NCBI RefSeq assembly: GCF_003385495.1
Contig: NZ_QNUH01000001.1
Location: 372,001 to 436,000, forward strand
DNA length: 64,000 nt
DNA from: Chryseobacterium elymi
GTDB lineage: Bacteria > Bacteroidota > Bacteroidia > Flavobacteriales > Weeksellaceae
Direction: 5' to 3'
A program made the position numbers and the translations under genes. The notes under the pieces were generated by a model. The model worked only from the letters and a program-made list of their open reading frames with translations, made no database searches and had not been told where the DNA came from. Below, one piece after another: positions 54,656 to 61,165 of the stretch; position 1 is the stretch's first letter, and each line of letters begins with the position of its first letter.

Positions 54656-55147
54656 TTAGCTAAATTCTGCAGGATCCACATTATTTGGCTGGAAAGGAAG
54701 CTTTTTGAAGTCTTCCCTGTTCATGACTATGGTTTCAGGGCTTTTATATTTATTCATTGCTTCTACCACATCATCTGGTGGAGTAGTCATTTTTCTCAGC
54801 ATCATATCGATCCAAACTCCCGTAGCCTCTGCCGTGGCACAGTGCACTCCGTCCGGTGTATAGAATTTATGGAGAAATCTGTAGATGGAAGAATCATCCG
54901 AACATCCGTCGATCTCAAGACTTACAATTACTGTCTGGTCGGCATATATCTCCTTGAAAAAAGAATATCTTTCATGCAGGATTACTGGTCCGATTCCCCA
55001 TCGGCTCAGCTGGGTTACTCCCATCTTTTCTTTGGTCATAAAGGCCATTCTGGATTGGGCGCAGTATTGTACATATGATGAATTGGCTAAGTGCTTGTTG
55101 GCATCAAGATCACTCCAGCGTACTTCAAATTTATGGTAAAAAATCAT
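54656..55147 (-). CDS. Acyl-CoA thioesterase, 4HBT hot-dog family
   Basis: The N-terminal FEVRWSDLDANKHLANSSYV has the Asp and His of the 4HBT active site. A single hot-dog domain of 163 residues follows with RYSFFKEIYADQTVIV and ATGVWID. Family members cleave acyl-CoA or aryl-CoA thioesters; the substrate is not known. It lies 77 bp upstream of thiL on the same strand and is divergent from the flavoprotein gene. Confidence 0.9.
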   Translation of the reverse strand: MIFYHKFEVRWSDLDANKHLANSSYVQYCAQSRMAFMTKEKMGVTQLSRWGIGPVILHERYSFFKEIYADQTVIVSLEIDGCSDDSSIYRFLHKFYTPDGVHCATAEATGVWIDMMLRKMTTPPDDVVEAMNKYKSPETIVMNREDFKKLPFQPNNVDPAEFS

Positions 55148-55260
55148 GTAAAAGTTGTTTTTAGTATGATTAAATTATAATCTTCAAAATTACTCAAATA
55201 AGATGGTTTATAAAAATTGTACTTTTGAAAAAATAATCTTCAGCATAGGATTACCATTAC

Positions 55261-56466
55261 ATGAAACAGATCATCATTATCGGAGGCGGTGCGGCAGGCT
55301 TTTTCTGCGCATCGAATCTTGACGAAAAAAAATATAAAGTCACCATCCTGGAGCAGAACTCGGATGTACTTCAGAAAGTAAAAATTTCCGGAGGCGGACG
55401 TTGCAACGTCACACACGCCTGTTTTGATCCCCGGGAACTGGTGCAGTTTTATCCGAGGGGAAATAAAGAACTGTTGAGCGTTTTTACCAAATTTCAGCCG
55501 GGAGACACGATGGAATGGTTTGACCAACGCAATGTACCTTTGAAAATAGAGAATGACAACCGGGTATTTCCGGAAAGCAATTCTTCACAGACGATTATCA
55601 ATACGTTCCTGAATGAAATTCAGAATAAAAAGGTTGAGGTCAAAACAAAGTGTTCCGTTAAAGAAATAGAAAAGCAAGATGAAAAATACCTTGTTAAAAC
55701 CAGTTTGGGGGATTTTCAGGCAGATTATATCATTTATACAACAGGAAGTTCTCCGAAATCACTAAAGATCGTTGAAAATTTAGGCCACAAAATTGTGAAT
55801 CTTGTTCCGTCGCTTTTTACCTTCAATATTAAAGATGAGCTTTTACAGGATATTCCCGGAACCAGCTTTGAAAATGCTGAAATCTCAATTCCTGCTTTAA
55901 AAACTGAGGAGAACGGACCTTTACTGATTACGCACTGGGGACTTTCAGGACCGGCTGTTCTGAAAATTTCCGCGTGGGAAGCGATAAACCTTGCAAAATT
56001 GAAGTATCAATTTGAAATTGAAGTGAATTTTATTTCAAAATCTATGGATGATGCTGAAGAAAGCTTCCATAATTTTAAACAGTCAAATCCCAAGAAAACG
56101 ATCGGACAGGCAAAGATTTTTGAAATCACCAACAGGTTCTGGCAGAAAATATTAACCGTTTCACAGATTGATCTTAATAAACAGATCTCGAATATTTCAG
56201 GGAAAGAAATGCAGAAAATTCTTGAAAACCTATGCAATAAAAAGCTGAAAGTAAGTGGGAAGTCTACTTTTAAAGACGAATTTGTTACTGCCGGAGGTGT
56301 TGATTTAAAGGAAATTAACTTCAAAAACATGTCCTCAAAACTTCTCCCGAATTTTCACATTGCCGGAGAAGTTCTGAATATTGATGCTGTGACGGGAGGA
56401 TTTAATTTTCAGGCATGCTGGAGTGAAGGATGGCTTATTGCACAACATTTAAATAATTTATCATGA
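55261..56466 (+). CDS. HI0933-like NAD(P)/FAD-dependent flavoprotein (BaiN-like)
   Basis: The N-terminal dinucleotide-binding loop is IIIGGGAAGFFCA. Hallmarks of the HI0933 family follow: KISGGGRCNVTH at about 41-52, FYPRGNKELLS, ITHWGLSGPAVLK and the end VTGGFNFQACWSEGWL. The length of 401 is usual. Members are FAD proteins of unclear physiological reaction. Its stop overlaps the start of the next TonB-C-like gene (ATGA). Confidence 0.92.
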   Translation: MKQIIIIGGGAAGFFCASNLDEKKYKVTILEQNSDVLQKVKISGGGRCNVTHACFDPRELVQFYPRGNKELLSVFTKFQPGDTMEWFDQRNVPLKIENDNRVFPESNSSQTIINTFLNEIQNKKVEVKTKCSVKEIEKQDEKYLVKTSLGDFQADYIIYTTGSSPKSLKIVENLGHKIVNLVPSLFTFNIKDELLQDIPGTSFENAEISIPALKTEENGPLLITHWGLSGPAVLKISAWEAINLAKLKYQFEIEVNFISKSMDDAEESFHNFKQSNPKKTIGQAKIFEITNRFWQKILTVSQIDLNKQISNISGKEMQKILENLCNKKLKVSGKSTFKDEFVTAGGVDLKEINFKNMSSKLLPNFHIAGEVLNIDAVTGGFNFQACWSEGWLIAQHLNNLS

Positions 56467-56882
56467 TGAAAAAAATATCAATGTTATTTTTGCTTTTAGG
56501 AACTCAGTTGGTCTTTTCACAGGTCTCAACAAAAGAAAAAACACCGGAGCAGCCGAATGCTCTTGAATCTGTTGTTTCTCCACTTCTTGAAACAGACATT
56601 CCTGCTGAATTTCCTGGCGGAATGACAGCTTTGAGAAGACATATCTCATCTGAATTTGACCATTCCAGGCTTAATGCCTCAGGAAAACTGAAATCTGTTA
56701 CAAAATTTTTAATTCATCCTGATGGCAGTATGAGTTCCATTTCAACAACAGGCGATGAACCTTCCATGAATAAAGAAATGACCCGTGTGATTAAGAGGAT
56801 TAAAACAAAATGGAAGCCTGCCATGCGTAACGGCCAACCCATTAAGACCTGGTATGAAATCCCTATGAGTATAAGTATTTAA
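56463..56882 (+). CDS. Exported TonB-C-like protein (139 aa)
   Basis: A signal peptide (ISMLFLLLGTQLVFSQ) is followed by an acidic linker and a TonB C-terminal-like domain (FPGGMTALRRHISSEF, KFLIHPDGSMSS, KTKWKPAMRNGQPI, WYEIPMSISI). It overlaps the flavoprotein gene by 4 bp and lies 8 bp before a DUF2306-like gene. Paralogues are at 25484 and 58457. Lacking an inner-membrane anchor, it is not a normal TonB. Confidence 0.8.
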   Translation: MMKKISMLFLLLGTQLVFSQVSTKEKTPEQPNALESVVSPLLETDIPAEFPGGMTALRRHISSEFDHSRLNASGKLKSVTKFLIHPDGSMSSISTTGDEPSMNKEMTRVIKRIKTKWKPAMRNGQPIKTWYEIPMSISI

Positions 56883-56890
56883 AGATAAAA

Positions 56891-57529
56891 ATGCTTGCCA
56901 TTAAAAAAAATATTCCTCTTTTATTAAAAACCCTTTTGATGTTTGGGTTTGGATATTTCTTTTGGTTAATGCTTAAAATTACGCTGGAATACGTTCCTTT
57001 CAATCCTAATGTGAGTTTTCTGATGATCAAGCAGACGGAAGTTCATGACAGACCGGAATATCTTTCTTTTTTCTACACCCATGTGTATACCAGTATTTTT
57101 GTGCTAATTTCTGGATTTCTGGCTATTCTCAGAAAAAATTTCGGGATTGAAAATTTTCACAGGAATATTGGCAAAGTCTATATTTTTTTAATTCTGATTC
57201 TGGCCGCACCGTCCGGAATCTATATGGGATTTTTTGCCAACGGAAGCTTTTTATCTAAAGTTTCGTTCGTTATTTTAGGATCTCTTTGGTGGTTTACTAC
57301 GTATAAAGCCTATCAATCGGCAAGAAAGAAAAGGTTTAAAGAGCACAAACAATGGATGTGGCGAAGTTTTGCACTTACTTTATCTGCGCTCACCTTACGG
57401 ATCTGGAAAGTTATTATTGTATATTTATTCCACCCAAACCCTATGGATGTCTACCAGATCATTGCATGGCTGGGCTGGATTCCCAATATCCTTTTAATTG
57501 AATATTTAATTGCAAAAAAACATATATGA
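56891..57529 (+). CDS. Membrane protein, DUF2306-like (212 aa)
   Basis: About six membrane helices. Family features: SFFYTHVYTSIFVLISGF (His in helix 2), HRNIGKVYIFLILI, HKQWMWRSFALTLSALTLR, the conserved H and R residues of the DUF2306 group, which resembles cytochrome b561-like and ferric-reductase-like membrane proteins. Its function is not known. It overlaps the YARHG gene by 4 bp. Confidence 0.85.
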   Translation: MLAIKKNIPLLLKTLLMFGFGYFFWLMLKITLEYVPFNPNVSFLMIKQTEVHDRPEYLSFFYTHVYTSIFVLISGFLAILRKNFGIENFHRNIGKVYIFLILILAAPSGIYMGFFANGSFLSKVSFVILGSLWWFTTYKAYQSARKKRFKEHKQWMWRSFALTLSALTLRIWKVIIVYLFHPNPMDVYQIIAWLGWIPNILLIEYLIAKKHI

Positions 57530-58446
57530 AAATTCTAAATTACACCCTCGCTTCCATGCTGGCAGTTTCTCTTCTGAGCTGTAAGAAAGATGGAAAAATG
57601 AGCGAAACAGGAAAAGATTCGGTGATCGCCAAAAAAGATTCTGTAGCAATTCCTGAAAGCTACAAAGAATATTACGGAATTTATACCGGAGATTTTGCCG
57701 GGGTGGAAAAAATGGTAGATGAAACCGACGGCTCTGAATATGAAGGCACCATCAATAAGAGAATTTCGTTAAAAATCAACAGAATAACGAAAGACAGTGT
57801 TTACGGACAGAGTATTGTTAATGGAAATCAGAGGCCCTTCAGAGGCATTTTTAATGAAAGCACAAAATCTTTTGTACTGGATGAGCCTGGAAATGACAAA
57901 ACAGACGGCCGGTTTGAAGTGAAATTAAGCGGTGACAGCATCACTGGAAAATGGAATGCTTTTAATAAAACAGCAGTAAAATCACCTTTAAAAATCATTA
58001 AGCTTTCAAAGAAAGATTTTGTATACAACCCGAATTTTATGCTGGATAAGGATTCCGATCTCGTCGACTGGTCCAATCCAAAAGATTTTGTGGAAAAATA
58101 TACAGATGAAGAAACCGGAAAAACGGAAAGCTATACGACTTCTAAAAACAGGGTAGCTTCTGAAGCGATTTTTAATTTGAATGCATCGAAGCAAAAGCTA
58201 TCTGAAAAAGACCTGAAAAACTTACGGAAAATAGATCTTGAAATCATCAAAAATTCTGTTTTTGCAAGGCATGGTTATTCTTTTAAAAAGCAAACCTACA
58301 GGTATTTCTTTGAACAGACGGACTGGTATATTCCTGTTTCAAATAATGTTGATAAGGAACTTTCTCCAATGGAAAAGGAGAATGTAGCCTTGCTTAACCG
58401 CTTTATAAAATATGCTGAAGATAAATATGACAGCTTTGGAAGATAA
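57526..58446 (+). CDS. YARHG-domain lipoprotein (306 aa)
   Basis: The signal ends in the lipobox LLSC with the lipidated Cys at about residue 19, followed by KKDGK. Residues 45-175 form a beta-rich part (YYGIYTGDFAGVEK). The C-terminus carries a YARHG domain (LEIIKNSVFARHGYSFKK, YFFEQTDWYIP). The domain is widespread in extracellular or peptidoglycan-associated proteins but its biochemical role is unknown. It overlaps the DUF2306-like gene by 4 bp, so the two are coupled. Confidence 0.9.
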   Translation: MKILNYTLASMLAVSLLSCKKDGKMSETGKDSVIAKKDSVAIPESYKEYYGIYTGDFAGVEKMVDETDGSEYEGTINKRISLKINRITKDSVYGQSIVNGNQRPFRGIFNESTKSFVLDEPGNDKTDGRFEVKLSGDSITGKWNAFNKTAVKSPLKIIKLSKKDFVYNPNFMLDKDSDLVDWSNPKDFVEKYTDEETGKTESYTTSKNRVASEAIFNLNASKQKLSEKDLKNLRKIDLEIIKNSVFARHGYSFKKQTYRYFFEQTDWYIPVSNNVDKELSPMEKENVALLNRFIKYAEDKYDSFGR

Positions 58447-58456
58447 GATTTACCTT

Positions 58457-58870
58457 ATGAAAAAATATTTGCTTTTTATTTTGTTATTCTGGACTGTTTC
58501 TATTGCTGCCCAAAAAGATTTAACTGTAATTCCGGATCCGAAGCCATCGGTAGATGCAGAACCCGGGCCATCGCAGATTGCGTCGTTTCCTGGCGGACAC
58601 CAGGCATTTGTAAAGGAAATTTTAAAGAATTTCCGGACCTCTCCATTAGTAAAAGCCGAGATTATGAAAGCTAAAGCTATTGCTACTTTTATTGTAGATG
58701 CAGAAGGAAATATGGTAGATATTAAAATAGAATCCTATGAATATAAAATGGTAAGAGATGAATTTTTAAGGGCTCTAAAAATGATCAAAACACAATGGAT
58801 TCCTGCGGAGCAGAATGGCAAAAAAGTCCGGAGCATCATGAGGCAACCTTTGGTATTCAGCCTGCAATAG
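58457..58870 (+). CDS. Exported TonB-C-like protein (137 aa)
   Basis: A signal peptide (YLLFILLFWTVSIAAQ) from the ATG at 58457 is followed by a short Pro-rich linker (VIPDPKPSVDAEPGPS) and a TonB-C-like domain (SFPGGHQAFVKEILKNF, ATFIVDAEGNMVDI, KTQWIPAEQNGKKV). A longer frame starting at 58412 would lie inside the upstream gene and was not used. It lies 10 bp after the YARHG gene. Its last 14 bp overlap the convergent DUF2809 gene. Confidence 0.82.
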   Translation: MKKYLLFILLFWTVSIAAQKDLTVIPDPKPSVDAEPGPSQIASFPGGHQAFVKEILKNFRTSPLVKAEIMKAKAIATFIVDAEGNMVDIKIESYEYKMVRDEFLRALKMIKTQWIPAEQNGKKVRSIMRQPLVFSLQ

Positions 58871-59258
58871 TCTGCTTCTCTTTTTTCGATTGGGTAAACT
58901 TCAGTCCAAGGAAAAGCAGCAGGCATCCTGCAGCATAACACAGAATATCTATCCATGAGAAAGAATTTCCAATTACAATATACATCAGGCTTCCAGGACG
59001 GAAGCCTAATTTTTCTGCAACCATAAAGTATTGGGCAAATTCTACGATGCAGGAAAAAATCAAGATCCCAAGGATAAGCTTTTCATCATTAATCTTCACG
59101 AAGGTTTTAACAAATGTGTACAGAAGCATAACGACTATCACGTCACCAAGATAGGCCCTTACAAAGAAAATATCCGCCAGTTTTGTAGCAATCAGAACTT
59201 CTGTCAGGAAAATGAAGATGGTGAGAAGAAGATAGGTAGGGCTGAATTTAAATTTCAT
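58857..59258 (-). CDS. DUF2809 membrane protein (133 aa)
   Basis: Four membrane helices: YLLLTIFIFLTEVLIATK, GDVIVVMLLYTFVKT, LILGILIFSCIVEFAQYF, SWIDILCYAAGCLLLFLGLK. The FVRAYLGDVIVV and FRPGSLMYIVIGNSFSW motifs fit DUF2809. Function unknown. It overlaps the convergent TonB-C-like gene by 14 bp at the 3' ends. Confidence 0.88.
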   Translation of the reverse strand: MKFKFSPTYLLLTIFIFLTEVLIATKLADIFFVRAYLGDVIVVMLLYTFVKTFVKINDEKLILGILIFSCIVEFAQYFMVAEKLGFRPGSLMYIVIGNSFSWIDILCYAAGCLLLFLGLKFTQSKKEKQTIAG

Positions 59259-59300
59259 GTGTTTAGATTTCGGCTAAAGCCTTTAACTGATTATTAGTTA

Positions 59301-59318
59301 AGCGGGCTAAAGCCCGCT
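59301..59318. repeat. Small hairpin repeat, part shared with 11867-11880
   Basis: AGCGGGCT-AA-AGCCCGCT is a perfect 8-bp hairpin with a 2-nt loop in an intergenic region, followed by CCTATTGA. The word CCCGCTCCTATTGA is repeated at 11867-11880, as expected of a dispersed palindromic intergenic repeat. Confidence 0.55.
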
Positions 59319-59410
59319 CCTATTGAATAATGCAGCAGAATTCAATTTTTAGCGATAAAAAATCAGTATTCTTGGAATACCGATTCAGTATAGATGGTAA
59401 AGCAAAGATA

Positions 59411-60070
59411 TTATTTCTTCACTTTAATTGTACATCCTATGGCTACCGTTTTTGTCATTTTTACAGGCTCCCCCTTAATCAGGGCATTTACGGCATCCTG
59501 AACATAATATTCTGATACATCGTCCGGATTTTCATAATTGTTGTCGATAGCACCAATATACTTTACAATATTTTTCCCGTTTTCCTTCTGAAGGACAAAA
59601 ACATGAGGCGTTTTTGTCGCTCCATACAAAGGATAAATCTTCTGTCCTTCATCCACCAGATAAGGAAAAGTAAAGCCCTTCTGCTTAGCCCTTTCGATCA
59701 TCTGCTTGTAGCCATCTTCCGGCTGTACATTGGGATCATTGGGATTAATGGCAATAACCGGATAGCCCTGATCCTTGAACTTTTTATCCAGCTCCACGAT
59801 CCTTTCTTCATACTTTTTCGCGTATGGGCAATGGTTGCAGGTAAATACTAGTATAAATCCTTTTGCACTTTTAAAATCGCTTAAAGAAACCATTTTACCG
59901 TCAATATTCTTCAGCTTAAAATCAGCGGCTTCATCTCCAACTTCATATCCTTTTACAGAAGACTTTGCAGATGTATTTTGAGAGGCTTTTGCTTTATCAT
60001 CTGTTGTCGTAAAACTCAGAAGCCCAAGCCCGGCAATAAATGCAGCCATTAAAATTTTCAGATTTTTCAT
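59411..60070 (-). CDS. Exported thioredoxin-fold redoxin family protein (219 aa)
   Basis: A signal peptide (ILMAAFIAGLGLLSFT) is followed by an S/K-rich linker and a peroxiredoxin/thioredoxin-like domain from about 47 (DEAADFKLKNIDG) with the Cys pair in TCNHCPYAKKYE near residue 77. PHVFVLQKENG matches the cis-Pro region. It is predicted to be periplasmic, acting in thiol reduction or peroxide removal. It lies 12 bp after the TlpA-like gene. Confidence 0.88.
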   Translation of the reverse strand: MKNLKILMAAFIAGLGLLSFTTTDDKAKASQNTSAKSSVKGYEVGDEAADFKLKNIDGKMVSLSDFKSAKGFILVFTCNHCPYAKKYEERIVELDKKFKDQGYPVIAINPNDPNVQPEDGYKQMIERAKQKGFTFPYLVDEGQKIYPLYGATKTPHVFVLQKENGKNIVKYIGAIDNNYENPDDVSEYYVQDAVNALIKGEPVKMTKTVAIGCTIKVKK

Positions 60071-60082
60071 ATGATATTTTTT

Positions 60083-60571
60083 TTATTTTAAATTGTTATT
60101 GATGGTCTTCTCAAGGTCTTCTTTACTCATTTCACCATCATTGAAATGCACTTTTTCTCCATTTTTATAGAAGATCGTTACCGGAATATTTCCGTCCCAG
60201 CTTTTTTCAAACCTTGGAATCCAGGTATTCATTCTTTTAATATCATCCAGCAGGATCACTTTGGCGGTAAGATTTTTATTTTTTATAAATTTCAATACTC
60301 TTTCTTTATCCGCAAGCCTGTCCAATGAAACTAAAATCATTTTAAAATTTCGTTGATCTTTCAATTTGTTATTAATCTCCATAAAATGAGGCAGTTCTTT
60401 CACACAAGGAGCACACGTGGTCGCCCAGAAATTGACAACCAGTAACTTATCGTTATCCTTCTGAATACGTTTTTCAAGATCTTCATATTTCAAAATGGAA
60501 ACTTTTGTCTGCTGAGCACTTAAAGCAGCAAAAGATACAAAAAGGATGAATATACTTAATAATTTCTTCAT
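60083..60571 (-). CDS. Exported TlpA-like thioredoxin (162 aa)
   Basis: A signal peptide (LLSIFILFVSFAALSAQQ) precedes a thioredoxin fold with VVNFWATTCAPCVKELP (active-site CAPC). The TlpA-type helix-insertion pattern continues with FKMILVSLDRLADKERVLK and PVTIFYKNGEKV. It is predicted to be periplasmic or attached to the cell envelope, in thiol redox. It is divergent from the twin GG-leader peptides across a 149-bp gap. Confidence 0.9.
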   Translation of the reverse strand: MKKLLSIFILFVSFAALSAQQTKVSILKYEDLEKRIQKDNDKLLVVNFWATTCAPCVKELPHFMEINNKLKDQRNFKMILVSLDRLADKERVLKFIKNKNLTAKVILLDDIKRMNTWIPRFEKSWDGNIPVTIFYKNGEKVHFNDGEMSKEDLEKTINNNLK

Positions 60572-60720
60572 GCTTAAAATTAGTAAATGCTTTCCTTTTC
60601 TTTAAGTATCAATCTGTTAAACTTTGTTAATGATTTTTAATTTTTTATCAATTTTTTATCACCGATAATAGAATTATATAAAATAAAATGTAAATTAGCT
60701 ATAACCAAATTAAAATTATT

Positions 60721-60885
60721 ATGAAAAAATTAAATCTTCAACCAAGAAAGCTTTCAAAAAAAGAATTGAAAGAAATCAGTGGAGGCTTCAGACCTGTATG
60801 TCCAAGAGTCGTAAGCTGTATTGATCCGGTGACCGGAGTAGAATTGTATGGCGTTTATGGTATTCAGGACGGATACTGCTGTTAA
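60721..60885 (+). CDS. GG-leader peptide ending GYCC, twin 1 (54 aa)
   Basis: MKKLNLQPRKLSKKELKEIS ends in a double Gly at 21-22, a classical leader for peptidase-containing export. The core (FRPVCPRVVSCIDPV) has Cys27 and Cys33 and ends in DGYCC with Cys53 and Cys54. The second twin follows 29 bp downstream. No exporter, lanthionine or other modifying enzyme is adjacent, so it is named bacteriocin-like only by form. Signal or defence roles are open. Confidence 0.8.
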   Translation: MKKLNLQPRKLSKKELKEISGGFRPVCPRVVSCIDPVTGVELYGVYGIQDGYCC

Positions 60886-60914
60886 GAATTTAAATTAACC
60901 ATAAAATAATTGGT

Positions 60915-61073
60915 ATGAAAAAATCAAACTTTCAAAGCAGAAAACTTACAAAAAAAGAGCTGAAAGAGATCAACGGAGGCGCTTCATGTGCTGAAGGCCT
61001 GTGTAAACTCAGAGGAGTACCCAGTCATTTCATGATTATCGGACCGAAAGGTAGTGATGGATACTGCTGTTAA
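60915..61073 (+). CDS. GG-leader peptide ending GYCC, twin 2 (52 aa)
   Basis: The leader RKLTKKELKEIN ends in double Gly at 21-22, nearly as in twin 1. The core has Cys25 and Cys30 (CAEGLC), then a basic/hydrophobic part, and ends DGYCC with Cys51 and Cys52. The two peptides share leader and ending but not the middle, as two-peptide or family bacteriocins do. A perfect 21-bp inverted repeat follows 10 bp after the stop. Confidence 0.8.
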   Translation: MKKSNFQSRKLTKKELKEINGGASCAEGLCKLRGVPSHFMIIGPKGSDGYCC

Positions 61074-61083
61074 TCGCCATAAT

Positions 61084-61130
61084 AAATATAAGGAAATGAC
61101 CGGAATTTATCCGGTCATTTCCTTATATTT
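61084..61130. terminator. Perfect 21-bp inverted repeat, bidirectional terminator
   Basis: Two 21-nt arms (61084-61104 and 61110-61130, centre ACCGGA-ATTTA-TCCGGT) pair fully around a 5-nt loop. The structure lies between the peptide genes (plus) and mutS (minus) and ends both transcripts. Confidence 0.85.
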
Positions 61131-61165
61131 AGATTGATACAGATCGATCAAAAAGGCTGCTCAAA

